Assembly: GCA_905202485.1 (NCBI GenBank)
Contig: CAJKRY010000020.1
Coordinates: 1-18,695 of the forward strand
DNA: 18,695 nt
From: an uncultured Methanomassiliicoccus sp.
Lineage (GTDB): Archaea; Thermoplasmatota; Thermoplasmata; Methanomassiliicoccales; Methanomassiliicoccaceae
Direction: 5' to 3'
Below are positions 7,811-14,735 of the stretch, one piece after another. The position numbers and the translations under genes were made by a program. Position 1 is the stretch's first letter. Each line of letters starts with the position of its first letter. The notes under the pieces are model-generated. The model did no database searches. It was not told the DNA's origin and saw nothing but the letters and a program-made list of their open reading frames with translations.

Positions 7811-8713
7811 TTAAGACCTTCCTATTTCAATCATCCTGCGGAGAGGCTCTCTTGCCCTTGCAGCAATTTCCTCATCGACTACTACTTCCGGAGACATGTT
7901 TTCCAGAGCGCTGATTATATTCTCCAGGGTGATGAGTTTCATTGTCGGGCAGACCGCTCCTTTGATGGGGTAGAATGTTTTATCCGGCACCTCTTTGGTA
8001 AGGCGGTAAATCATATCTGTTTCAGTACCAACGATGAATTCAGTTTTGTCGGAAGATCTGGCAGCAGAAATCATCCCCTCAGTGGAGCAGACGAAGTCAG
8101 CAATATCAATGACTTCCGGAGGGCATTCTGGATGGGCCAGTACAACCGCATCGGGATGTTCTTTCTTGAGGGCCTCAACTTTCTCTTTTGTAATGGAATC
8201 GTGAGTAGGGCAGTAGCCCGGCCACATGATAATATCTTTGTCAGTATCTCTCTGAGAACAGGATGCCAGATTCTCATCTGGAATGAAAATGATAATGTCT
8301 GATTCCAGGCTGTCGATGACCTTGACCGCATTGGAAGAAGTACAGCATACATCCGCTTCGGCCTTGCATTCAGCAGAAGTATTCACATAGGCTACTACAT
8401 CAGCTTTGGGAAAATCCTTCTTCAGCATTTTTATTCCCTCGACTGTGCACATAGCTGCCATCGGGCATTTCGCCATCGGCTCCGGATGAAGCACTACTTT
8501 GCCTGGATTGAGAATCTTGGCACTTTCTGCCATAAAGTCTACGCCGCAGAAAACAATTACATCTGCATCAGTTTTCGATGCCTGAAGCGCAAGGCCTAAG
8601 GAGTCGCCTACATAGTCAGCAATGTCTTGTATTTCCGGTACCTGATAGTTATGGGCTAGGATTACGGCATTCCTCTCCCTTTTCAATTCCTCAATTCTTT
8701 CCTGAGGCCGCAT
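7811..8713 (-). CDS. nadA: Quinolinate synthase NadA
   Basis: NadA condenses iminoaspartate with dihydroxyacetone phosphate to quinolinate, the precursor of NAD, using an oxygen-sensitive [4Fe-4S] cluster. The 300-residue length is typical of the short archaeal/Thermotoga type. Recognisable parts are the N-terminal AHNYQVPEIQDIADYVGDSL, the three pseudo-repeats of the fold, and candidate cluster cysteines C83 (AKCPM), C168 (WPGYCPTH) and C255 (VCPTMK). The substrate-binding segments NTSAECKAEADVCCTSSNAV and VGTETDMIYRL are also present. The partner enzymes (aspartate dehydrogenase or oxidase, and NadC) are not in the window. The ATG at 8711-8713 coincides with the transcription start predicted from the upstream TATA box, so the message is probably leaderless. 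Confidence 0.97.
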   Translation of the reverse strand: MRPQERIEELKRERNAVILAHNYQVPEIQDIADYVGDSLGLALQASKTDADVIVFCGVDFMAESAKILNPGKVVLHPEPMAKCPMAAMCTVEGIKMLKKDFPKADVVAYVNTSAECKAEADVCCTSSNAVKVIDSLESDIIIFIPDENLASCSQRDTDKDIIMWPGYCPTHDSITKEKVEALKKEHPDAVVLAHPECPPEVIDIADFVCSTEGMISAARSSDKTEFIVGTETDMIYRLTKEVPDKTFYPIKGAVCPTMKLITLENIISALENMSPEVVVDEEIAARAREPLRRMIEIGRS

Positions 8714-8730
8714 AGCTACGGGATATTTTA

Positions 8731-8744
8731 ATGCATATAAAAGG
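8731..8744 (-). promoter_or_regulatory. TATA box of nadA
   Basis: The minus strand reads CCTTTTATATGCAT here, centred about 25 bases before the nadA ATG at 8713. This predicts a leaderless transcript. It is divergent from the mptD promoter 20-40 bases away, so the two genes share a compact control region of 85 bases. Confidence 0.5.
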
Positions 8745-8763
8745 TTAGTATGTAGACGGCAAC

Positions 8764-8775
8764 TTTAGTATATAC
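8764..8775 (+). promoter_or_regulatory. TATA box of mptD
   Basis: TTTAGTATATAC is centred near 8770, about 29 bases before the mptD ATG at 8799. Transcription would start a few bases before the ATG, so the leader is very short. A weak AGGCGG lies at 8789-8794 but would fall at the edge of the transcript. Confidence 0.45.
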
Positions 8776-8798
8776 GGAAGATATGCTCAGGCGGTTAA

Positions 8799-9185
8799 AT
8801 GGCTCCTTCAAGAGAAGAAAAAGTAGCGGAATATTTCAATTGCAGTATCAGAGAGCGTGCCGTTTTTGAAGCAGGCATTAAGCTGGCAGCAGTGTATCAT
8901 CAGTTCATTGGTACACCGATAAGCGCTTCAAACGCTGAAAGCCTTGAACGCGCTATAGAAGAAGGCGTCAAAGTCCAGCCTTTTGTGGAAGATGTGAAAG
9001 TCTCAGTAGACCGCAGCAGGCTGAGAGAAAAGAAGAATGAATATGATTATCAGTCACTCACAGGAGAAATGCTTGACGTGCTTGTAAAAATAAAGATCCA
9101 GAATGTCAGAGTAACCTCAAGAATGAGATATATCAAAGAGGTAAGATATCCTCTGATGTATGTGGAAGAGATTCTGGAAGATTAA
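8799..9185 (+). CDS. mptD: Archaeal dihydroneopterin aldolase MptD
   Basis: MptD splits 7,8-dihydroneopterin into 6-hydroxymethyl-7,8-dihydropterin and glycolaldehyde in tetrahydromethanopterin synthesis, replacing bacterial FolB. The 128-residue length and the segments ERAVFEAGIKLAAVYHQFIG (residues 19-38), ERAIEEGVKVQPFVEDVKV and RYPLMYVEEI at the C-terminus fit the archaeal PF04038 family. H34 in YHQF and the tyrosine near the end are the type of residues expected in the active site. The gene supports a methanogen-like host. Its TAA overlaps the TAA of the converging YbaK-type gene by a few bases. Confidence 0.85.
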   Translation: MAPSREEKVAEYFNCSIRERAVFEAGIKLAAVYHQFIGTPISASNAESLERAIEEGVKVQPFVEDVKVSVDRSRLREKKNEYDYQSLTGEMLDVLVKIKIQNVRVTSRMRYIKEVRYPLMYVEEILED

Positions 9186-9655
9186 ATATCCCAGCCTTTG
9201 CAGACATCTATCCAGTCTGAGCATTTCGAATATTTTTCAAGTTCATCCAGAGTCAGGAGTATGGCGCTGTTTGCGCTGCCTGCTGCTGGATAGACAGATT
9301 TGAAACGTTTCAGAGATTTGTCTAAGTAAACTTCAGTTCCTTCAATTACAGCAAAGGGGCAGACTCCTCCTACAGCGTGGCCTGTCAGACTCTCCGCTTC
9401 ACTGGAATCAAGCATTCTGGCTTTTTCTCTAAAGTACTGTTTATACTTCTGATTGTCAATCTTGGCATCACCGGCCGCGACTATCAAAACTACTCTGTCT
9501 GAAACATGAAAAGAAAGAGTCTTGGCAATTCTCTGCGGTTCACAGTGCAGTGCTTCTGCAGCGAGTTCGACTGTTGCACTGGACTGGGGAAGCTCAATAA
9601 TTTTGTCTTCTATGCCAAACTGCCTGAAGTATTCCCTTACCTTTTCAATAGCCAT
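9182..9655 (-). CDS. YbaK/EbsC-type aminoacyl-tRNA deacylase
   Basis: This 157-residue single-domain protein belongs to the YbaK/ProX family (PF04073), which hydrolyses misacylated tRNAs in trans, for example Cys-tRNA(Pro) or Ala-tRNA(Pro). Typical segments are IELPQSSATVELAAEALHC near the start, IAKTLSFHVSDRVVLIVAAG in the middle, GDAKIDNQKYKQYF, and the loop VGGVCPFAV followed by VYLDKSLKRF. The exact tRNA substrate cannot be read from the sequence. The gene converges with mptD and their stops overlap. No Shine-Dalgarno precedes the ATG, so translation may be leaderless. Confidence 0.85.
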   Translation of the reverse strand: MAIEKVREYFRQFGIEDKIIELPQSSATVELAAEALHCEPQRIAKTLSFHVSDRVVLIVAAGDAKIDNQKYKQYFREKARMLDSSEAESLTGHAVGGVCPFAVIEGTEVYLDKSLKRFKSVYPAAGSANSAILLTLDELEKYSKCSDWIDVCKGWDI

Positions 9656-9732
9656 GCTTATCTAGAAAAGATGATGGAATGTAAATCTTAGGGCGGTTTG
9701 ATTGAGATAGCTTTACGCTGAGATTAAAAGAG

Positions 9733-11238
9733 TTAGTTCTCAAGAAGGCGGTATTTTCTACTCTTATACTCGCCTTCTTCGACGAGGATCTTATCACATA
9801 TCATTTCATCCAGTATTCTTCTAACAGTTGTTGCACTGACATTAAGAAGATCTCTTGCTTCTTTATTGGTAATCTGACCATTTTGATTTACATAGAGCAG
9901 TATTAATTCTTTTCTTTTATCAACCATTTTTGGTTTATCGGTCATTTTATCAACCATTTTATCAACCATTTTTGGTTTATCGGTCATTTTATCAACCGTT
10001 TTATCAACCATTTTTGGTTTATCGGTCATTTTATCAACCGTTTTATCAACCACATCGGTTTCACCAATGTTCCGATATAAGCAAACCCTGAATGAGTCAC
10101 CTAGCTCTATAAAATCAGGTTGGGGAAGACCGTATTCTTGTGCAGATTCTAGAATCCTTTTGAGTCCTGTTCCCCACTGTTCGATTATGCCCATCCTATT
10201 GAATACTTCAGCAATTCCACGATTGCGTATTTTAGACAATCCCTGAAGTGCACAATCTAAGGTTAATCCCCCATAGAGTGTTCCAGGAGATGTAACTTCA
10301 ACTCTGTCATCAAAAACAGATACCTGCACAAAAGAGCTGTCCATATAGTTACGGTGGCAGACTGCATTTACTATCATTTCTCTGATTGCAAGAGGTGGAA
10401 GCTCATATGACTCCTTACGCACCAACCCTTCGATTTTAGCACCTAAATTAATGTGATTTAATACAAACTGGTACGCACTTTCAATCTGTTCGTATAATGG
10501 TCCTACATATTCCCGCTTATCGATGAATACATTTTTAGCCGTGCCTTTGAAAAGAGCACATTGGATCCTTGAAAAATGGAACTTATCGCTTGTCAGCAGC
10601 ACGAATGCATTTGTAGCAAGCAGTTTTCCTTCTGCATTCTTTAAAATGTTCCAGCTCAATAACTGCTCAGATGTGACTATTTGTATTGATTTGTCATTGT
10701 CAGAATGATTATTTGAACGGGCATACTGCAGAATGTCAGAACATAATTTATCAACTGCCTGCGGTGTCACTTCGTGCCCGATGCAGACCAGCTCATCCCA
10801 TGATAGGTTAGCACCTTCAATTTCCAATTCTTTTAATTTAACTGCATCCGCCAGCCGTGAAGTTCCGCCTATGCGGATGTAGGTTCCGTTTTCTTTACCA
10901 GCGCTCTTCAGATAATACGGCGGGCATGAACCCGGATATATGTCAACAATTATGAGGCATTTGCTATCAACGGTCTGAAATGAAATATCAGGAATGATTT
11001 GAGGCGCGCAGCTGTCAGAAATGGCATTTGCAATGGTGTCCATTATCTGAAAAACTTCTTTTTCATCTACCCCAACAATCTTTCCAGTTTGATCTTCAAC
11101 TCCAATTAGGATCTTCCCTCCGCTGGTGTTGGAGAAAGCAATCACGGATTTCAGGTATTTTTCACTTCTAGCAGGGAGCTTCATCTTATACTCAACATTT
11201 TTTGACTCACCTTTTAGAATTTCCTGAATAGACATCAT
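9733..11238 (-). CDS. AlbA_2 / HATPase-type transcriptional regulator with repeat linker
   Basis: The domain order is: an N-terminal Schlafen AlbA_2 domain (about residues 1-135, with ESKNVEYKMKLP and TSGGKILIGVED, then YIRIGGTSRLA), a middle region, a GHKL/HATPase_c_4-like domain (about 285-385, with REMIVNAVCHRNY, EVTSPG and GIIEQWGTGLKRI), a repetitive Lys/Asp linker (about 400-445) and a C-terminal winged helix (446-504, TNKEARDLLNVSATTVRRIL). Numbers count from the upstream GTG. Such proteins are widespread accessory regulators, often called ATP-binding or DNA-binding proteins; the target is unknown. The frame opens with a GTG at 11245-11247, but AGGTGG stands five bases before the ATG at 11236-11238, and the GTG lies inside that ribosome site. 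I therefore start at 11238 (501 residues). Confidence 0.85.
   Translation of the reverse strand: MMSIQEILKGESKNVEYKMKLPARSEKYLKSVIAFSNTSGGKILIGVEDQTGKIVGVDEKEVFQIMDTIANAISDSCAPQIIPDISFQTVDSKCLIIVDIYPGSCPPYYLKSAGKENGTYIRIGGTSRLADAVKLKELEIEGANLSWDELVCIGHEVTPQAVDKLCSDILQYARSNNHSDNDKSIQIVTSEQLLSWNILKNAEGKLLATNAFVLLTSDKFHFSRIQCALFKGTAKNVFIDKREYVGPLYEQIESAYQFVLNHINLGAKIEGLVRKESYELPPLAIREMIVNAVCHRNYMDSSFVQVSVFDDRVEVTSPGTLYGGLTLDCALQGLSKIRNRGIAEVFNRMGIIEQWGTGLKRILESAQEYGLPQPDFIELGDSFRVCLYRNIGETDVVDKTVDKMTDKPKMVDKTVDKMTDKPKMVDKMVDKMTDKPKMVDKRKELILLYVNQNGQITNKEARDLLNVSATTVRRILDEMICDKILVEEGEYKSRKYRLLEN
9915..10052 (-). repeat. 42-bp coding tandem repeat, about 3.2 copies
   Basis: TTTTTGGTTTATCGGTCATT and its flanks recur with a period of exactly 42 bp: equivalent bases fall at 9926, 9968 and 10010. 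The copies differ by single bases (A or G in the CAACCA/CAACCG step). Each unit also contains the shorter repeat TTTTATCAACC. It encodes a 14-residue unit, VDKTVDKMTDKPKM or close variants, between the ATPase-like domain and the winged helix. Because the period is a multiple of three, copy number can change without breaking the frame. Confidence 0.9.
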
Positions 11239-11316
11239 GATTGCCACCTTTGAAAGATTGACTGGATGATTAAGAGTACCATTAGCTTAGTGTCTTAAAT
11301 CCTGATATAGAACAAA

Positions 11317-11327
11317 AGATATAAAAG
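11317..11327 (-). promoter_or_regulatory. Possible TATA box of the AlbA_2 gene
   Basis: The minus strand reads CTTTTATATCT. It predicts transcription from about 11297 and a leader of about 59 bases ending in AGGTGG before the ATG at 11238. The surrounding region 11248-11440 holds no gene. Confidence 0.35.
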
Positions 11328-11440
11328 ATATGAAGCTTGGTTAATACTAGATCACAAGCAGAATCATTCAGATCAGATCAATGTGCACAGATGATGATTG
11401 AGCAGTAAATAATCCAGACTGCAAAATATAATTATTTAAG

Positions 11441-11471
11441 AAAAAAATAGTGAAGAGAGACTAAGTCTCTC
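11441..11471 (-). terminator. Hairpin plus U-tract terminator
   Basis: GAGAGAC (11455-11461), a TAA loop and GTCTCTC (11465-11471) form a perfect 7-bp stem 10 bases after the stop of the small membrane protein gene on the minus strand. It is followed by seven T (A run at 11441-11447). This has the form of an intrinsic terminator. Confidence 0.6.
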
Positions 11472-11481
11472 GGATTTTACA

Positions 11482-11835
11482 TTAAATTTTGAAATAGCTT
11501 CTAACATTAGACCTAGATAGATACCAGAGGATAATGAGATCTATTATTACAGCGACTATTGCTTCTGATATGCCACCGGCTGAAACCATAGAGTACACAT
11601 TGGTTATGAGGTCAATAACAGCAATTATCAGACCAATATACCAGAATGCCTTGATTCCAGTCCACAGTCCGTAAATGACAATCAGCATGATTACAGAAAC
11701 AATCACAGTAGCAACCATGTCAGGATCTGCAACACCAGTGTCAACAATATCCCAAACTCCACCTATTAAGCCGATTAAGCCTACTATTGCATACAATATG
11801 CAGACTATCGTTATCATTAATGGTCTCTTTGCCAT
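11482..11835 (-). CDS. Small four-helix membrane protein
   Basis: This 117-residue hydrophobic protein begins with the short basic segment MAKRPL, then has about four membrane spans (near residues 6-28, 40-60, 63-84 and 90-108) and a short basic end (SRSNVRSYFKI). The layout, KRP followed by a span rich in I, V and G, recalls small archaeal proteins of the DUF2127-like kind, but I cannot assign a family or function. The gene is alone, with its own TATA box placed so that the ATG would be at or next to the transcription start, and with its own terminator. It is divergent from the GNAT gene. Confidence 0.7.
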   Translation of the reverse strand: MAKRPLMITIVCILYAIVGLIGLIGGVWDIVDTGVADPDMVATVIVSVIMLIVIYGLWTGIKAFWYIGLIIAVIDLITNVYSMVSAGGISEAIVAVIIDLIILWYLSRSNVRSYFKI

Positions 11836-11852
11836 ATGGGGAGATCGAAATT

Positions 11853-11866
11853 ATAGTATATTAAAA
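11853..11866 (-). promoter_or_regulatory. TATA box of the four-helix membrane protein gene
   Basis: The minus strand reads TTTTTAATATACTAT, centred about 25 bases before the ATG at 11835. No ribosome site lies before that ATG, consistent with a leaderless transcript. Confidence 0.5.
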
Positions 11867-11925
11867 AAGCCACGAAATAACAAAAAATAAATGTTTTATT
11901 AAATACTGGCATATTACTAAAATTA

Positions 11926-11948
11926 AATCCATTAATATTAAATGGATT
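11926..11948. repeat. Perfect 8-bp dyad in the divergent intergenic region
   Basis: AATCCATT, seven bases, then AATGGATT form a perfect inverted repeat. It lies between the promoters of the membrane protein gene (minus) and the GNAT gene (plus), about 40-60 bases upstream of each TATA box. This is a position where an activator or a shared regulator could bind. The AT-rich context makes some dyads likely by chance. Confidence 0.4.
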
Positions 11949-11986
11949 ACAAATAAGTTTTTCTAATAAGCGATTTCTCAAGGCCC

Positions 11987-12016
11987 GTTAAATATTTACT
12001 CTGCCTAAGACTTAGG
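11987..12016 (+). promoter_or_regulatory. GNAT gene promoter with palindromic operator candidate
   Basis: GTTAAATATTTAC (11987-11999) is a plausible TATA box predicting transcription near 12018. Immediately after it, CCTAAGACTTAGG (12004-12016) is a perfect 6-bp palindrome around a central A. It sits between TATA and start site, where a bound repressor would block polymerase. AAAGGA at 12026-12031 is the ribosome site for the ATG at 12040. Confidence 0.45.
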
Positions 12017-12039
12017 TGATTTGCTAAAGGACTGTAACA

Positions 12040-12489
12040 ATGAGAATTGAATTTGAAAAAGTCACAGAAAAAAATATTGATGAAGTTTTGAAACTTGATG
12101 TGAAGAAAGATCAGAAAACATTCATTGAAAGTGTTTCGGAATGTTTAAAGGAAGCAGCAGAAAAATTATGCTGGAGACCTGTGGGAATCTACGATGACGA
12201 TATTCTGATTGGTTTTGCAATGTATTGTTTTTGGAAGGAAGACAGACCAAACGGACGCGTCTGGATGGATCGCTTTCTGATCGATTCAAAATTTCAGGGA
12301 AAGGGATACGGCTCTGCAGTCTTTCCGCTGCTGTTAGACAGGATAAAAGAAGAGTATCACTGCAGCGAAATCTACCTGAGCGTATTCAAAGACAATGAGA
12401 GGGCGATTAATCTTTACGAAAAAAATGGATTCCGCTTCAACGGAGAAAAAGACATCAAAGGCGAGGATGTGATGGTCCTTACTCTCTGA
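12040..12489 (+). CDS. GNAT acetyltransferase, diamine/polyamine type
   Basis: This 149-residue protein is a single GNAT domain. The acetyl-CoA loop is QGKGYGSAVF (86-95), preceded by the strand VWMDRFLID. The later segment ERAINLYEKNGF (120-131) is the usual motif B region. The N-terminal half with RPVGIYDDDILIGFAMY resembles BltD/SpeG-like diamine and spermidine acetyltransferases, so a polyamine is a reasonable substrate guess but not shown. It stands alone with its own promoter and a good ribosome site (AAAGGA, 8 bases before the ATG). Confidence 0.82.
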   Translation: MRIEFEKVTEKNIDEVLKLDVKKDQKTFIESVSECLKEAAEKLCWRPVGIYDDDILIGFAMYCFWKEDRPNGRVWMDRFLIDSKFQGKGYGSAVFPLLLDRIKEEYHCSEIYLSVFKDNERAINLYEKNGFRFNGEKDIKGEDVMVLTL

Positions 12490-12667
12490 TCATCATGCCG
12501 GATTAATTTCAATAGAAAATATGAAGATTCTAATATCTAAATGAAGAATGAATATATACTCTCATTACTAGACAATAGAATATCTGCAAAAAGTTAAGGC
12601 ATAACTTAATCTTGAATGCAAAAACATAATAAGAAAGATAGGCATATCGCTGGAGTTTGAATTAGTG

Positions 12668-12691
12668 CACCTCTTCCAGAGGGCTTTGGTG
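12668..12691 (+). promoter_or_regulatory. Leader hairpins around the THEP1 ribosome site
   Basis: Just before the THEP1 start, CCTCT-TCC-AGAGG (12670-12682) forms a 5-bp hairpin. CACC (12668-12671) can instead pair with GGTG (12688-12691), which is the ribosome site of the ATG at 12697. The two pairings share bases and exclude each other. This could mask or free the ribosome site. A TATA-like AATATATAC near 12549-12557 would give a leader of about 120 bases; a nearer one is possible around 12624. Confidence 0.3.
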
Positions 12692-12696
12692 AAAAT

Positions 12697-13242
12697 ATGG
12701 AGACAATCGCGAAAATCGGTATTACGGGCCTGCCCGGTGCAGGAAAAACATACGCTGTACGTAAAGTAGTGGAAATGTTAGAAGCCGAAGACCTGGTTGT
12801 CGGGGGAATGATGACCGAACCCATAGTGGAAGACGGTAAAAAAATGGGTTTTGCAATCGTGGACTGGATGAACAAACAGCAGGGTGTGTTTGCCCATGCA
12901 GATATAACTTCCAAATACATGATAGGCAAGTTCGGTATTGATCTGAAGGCTCTCGAAGATGTGGGTGTAAAGGCTTTGATGAAGGCTTCAGAAGAAGCAG
13001 ATGTGATTGTAATCGATGAAGTTGGAAGAGTGGAAGTAGAGTCCCCGGCATTCATTGACACTGTAAAGTACTGCTTGGACTTGGAAAAGCCCATTCTGCT
13101 GACTTTGCACAAGAAATCCAGAAATCCTCTGCTTCAGGATATCAGGAGAAGAGATGATGTGAGGATTCTTGAAGTCACGCCGATTAACAGAAACCTTCTT
13201 CCTTACAAAATCATGAAATTGATGAAAGGAGAACTTCTTTGA
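12697..13242 (+). CDS. THEP1-type nucleoside-triphosphatase
   Basis: This 181-residue P-loop protein belongs to the THEP1/NTPase_1 family (PF03266), which hydrolyses nucleoside triphosphates with broad specificity; its cellular role is unclear. Visible features are Walker A GLPGAGKT (11-18), the strand-loop VVGGMMTEPIVEDGKKMGF, Walker B VIVIDEVGRVE (103-113) and a C-terminal basic stretch with LTLHKKSRNPLLQDI. The start ATG has GGTGAAA at a good distance. A few in-frame codons lie open upstream to 12661 without a usual start codon. Its TGA overlaps the TTG start of trm1, so the two are translationally coupled. Confidence 0.92.
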   Translation: METIAKIGITGLPGAGKTYAVRKVVEMLEAEDLVVGGMMTEPIVEDGKKMGFAIVDWMNKQQGVFAHADITSKYMIGKFGIDLKALEDVGVKALMKASEEADVIVIDEVGRVEVESPAFIDTVKYCLDLEKPILLTLHKKSRNPLLQDIRRRDDVRILEVTPINRNLLPYKIMKLMKGELL

Positions 13243-14336
13243 ATTTTCCAGAAGACTCTGTCGTGAGCCGGGAAGGTGCGACAGAAATTGTAATTCCTTC
13301 TGTGCATTCCGTCCACGGCCCAGGAAAACGTGTAGGAAGGGTATTTTTCAACGGGCAGATGGCATTCAACAGAGACATCTCTGTGATGTTTATGGCAGCA
13401 AGCACTGAGAGCAGGAGCATGCTTGATGCGATGGCAGGAACCGGTGTGAGATCAGCGAGAGTAGCTCACGAAGCTAGGTCTGACTTGGAAATTGTAGCCA
13501 ATGACAAAGACCCAGAAAGCTGCAGATACATTGATGCCAATACAGAGCTGAACAATGCAAATATCGAATCTGTCACAGATGATTTGAGAAGAACACTGGC
13601 AAAGAGGGTTTTTGATTACGTTGATTTAGATCCTTTCGGAAGCCCGGTGCATTTCATTCCTTCAGTTATTCAGGGATTGAAAAGACACGGAATTGCCGGC
13701 ATAACTGCCACTGACACAGCACCTCTGGCAGGGACATATCCTAAAAAATGCATCAGGAGATACGGAGCCGTTTCAGCAAGATCGCCTTTCGGGCATGAAA
13801 CGGGCCTTAGAATACTGATAGGGCATATAGTAAAAGAAGCTGCCAAAGAGGACCGCGGTCTGGAATGCATGCTTTCATTCTATGCAGACCATTACTTCAG
13901 AACATTTGTCAGAATGACTGAAGGAGGATCTGAAGCAGACAAGGCTCTCTCTCAGCTTGGATACATTGATTATGATCCGCTGACAGCAAGAAGAACCATT
14001 TTAGAAGAAAGAAGCTGCAAAAAATCAATCGGGCCTTTATGGCTGGGACCGATTCATGATAAGGAATTCCTAAACAGAATGGAAGCCGGTGAAAATCTGG
14101 AAACCAGAAACCGCTGCAGCAAATACCTGGAATTCTGGCAGAATGAACTCGATGTTCCTTACTTTTACGAAAATGATGAGTTAGCTTCCTTATTGAAAAG
14201 ATCACCTCACAGGATGGATGCTCTCCTTGAAGCGTTAGGCGATGCTGGAAAATGCTCTAGAACTCACTTTTCCCCCACTGGATTCAAAACAGACTTAGAG
14301 CTTGAAGAGCTTATTGATATTTACAGCAGATTATGA
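13239..14336 (+). CDS. trm1: tRNA (guanine(26)-N2)-dimethyltransferase Trm1
   Basis: Trm1 dimethylates the exocyclic amine of G26 in tRNA using S-adenosylmethionine. The 365-residue length is normal for archaea. Visible motifs are MAFNRDISVMF (41-51), the SAM-binding LDAMAGTGVRSARVA (62-76), the acidic ANDKD (87-91) and the catalytic motif YVDLDPFGSPVHFI (127-140), followed by TATDTAPLAGTYPKKCIRRYG. The start is a TTG at 13239-13241, inside the last codons of the THEP1 gene, with a strong AGGAG at 13227-13231. No ATG gives a complete N-terminus. A T-rich stretch at 14385-14390 may end the transcript. Confidence 0.96.
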   Translation: MNFPEDSVVSREGATEIVIPSVHSVHGPGKRVGRVFFNGQMAFNRDISVMFMAASTESRSMLDAMAGTGVRSARVAHEARSDLEIVANDKDPESCRYIDANTELNNANIESVTDDLRRTLAKRVFDYVDLDPFGSPVHFIPSVIQGLKRHGIAGITATDTAPLAGTYPKKCIRRYGAVSARSPFGHETGLRILIGHIVKEAAKEDRGLECMLSFYADHYFRTFVRMTEGGSEADKALSQLGYIDYDPLTARRTILEERSCKKSIGPLWLGPIHDKEFLNRMEAGENLETRNRCSKYLEFWQNELDVPYFYENDELASLLKRSPHRMDALLEALGDAGKCSRTHFSPTGFKTDLELEELIDIYSRL

Positions 14337-14374
14337 GCTGGACGGTGAAGCACAGCAGATTTTAAATTAATATA

Positions 14375-14390
14375 GTTATATAAATTTTTT
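14375..14390 (+). promoter_or_regulatory. TATA box of the first RHH gene, with adjoining T run
   Basis: GTTATATAAAT (14375-14385) lies about 60 bases before the ATG at 14439 and predicts a leader of about 34 bases. The T run at 14385-14390 could double as the U tract that ends the trm1 transcript. No clear Shine-Dalgarno precedes the ATG. Confidence 0.4.
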
Positions 14391-14438
14391 CTAAACAAAA
14401 ATGCACACGGTTTAAGATTAAGTATGCGTTAGAGTTCC

Positions 14439-14663
14439 ATGGTACGATATGCACCTAAGAAATATGCAATGAAGATTGGAATTACGAAAGAAGTTTTAGA
14501 TTGTATAGACAAAAGAGTCATGAAAAATGGATTCAAAAGCAGAACTGATCTGCTGTATTTTGCTTTACTGTATTTCTTAAAAGAAGAAGCGCACGATGAA
14601 GCTGTGAATAATGAAGCCGCTATGATAAACCTAAAAGAAAAACAGCGTCGTGGCTTAGAATAA
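14439..14663 (+). CDS. Ribbon-helix-helix protein, paralogue A
   Basis: This 74-residue protein looks like a CopG/Arc-type ribbon-helix-helix DNA-binding protein. A short strand (AMKIGIT, residues 10-16) would insert in the DNA groove, followed by helix 1 (KEVLDCIDKRVMKNG), the turn FKSRTD and helix 2 (LLYFALLYFLKEE). The charged tail of about 20 residues is probably disordered. It matches the RHH gene at 15279 over its whole length: both are 74 residues and about half of the first 38 positions are identical without gaps. Target and role are unknown; no toxin is encoded beside it. Confidence 0.75.
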   Translation: MVRYAPKKYAMKIGITKEVLDCIDKRVMKNGFKSRTDLLYFALLYFLKEEAHDEAVNNEAAMINLKEKQRRGLE

Positions 14664-14667
14664 GGTA

Positions 14668-14681
14668 GGCATAAAAATGCC
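14668..14681 (+). terminator. Small hairpin after RHH gene A
   Basis: GGCAT-AAAA-ATGCC is a perfect 5-bp hairpin four bases after the TAA of the first RHH gene. It could be part of the 3' end of that message. No U tract follows, so terminator function is weakly supported. Confidence 0.3.
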
Positions 14682-14735
14682 GTCTGCTGAGTTTATGAAA
14701 GTCTTCAGATTTTCAATAAGAAGGATATAATTGCC

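Noticed and set aside
9915..10052. CRISPR-like array
   Set aside because: The repeats are contiguous without unique spacers and lie in frame inside a coding region.
11239..11247. GTG start three codons upstream in the AlbA_2 gene
   Set aside because: The GTG is part of the AGGTGG ribosome site that serves the ATG at 11236-11238.
12583..12600. AGTTA-N5-TAACT inverted repeat upstream of THEP1
   Set aside because: Short and AT-rich; several equally good dyads arise nearby by chance and it has no defined position relative to a promoter.
12606..13112. 168-codon open frame antisense to the THEP1 gene
   Set aside because: Its translation is rich in Ser, Pro and Thr with no recognisable domain and mirrors the codon pattern of the THEP1 gene, which has clear Walker motifs.
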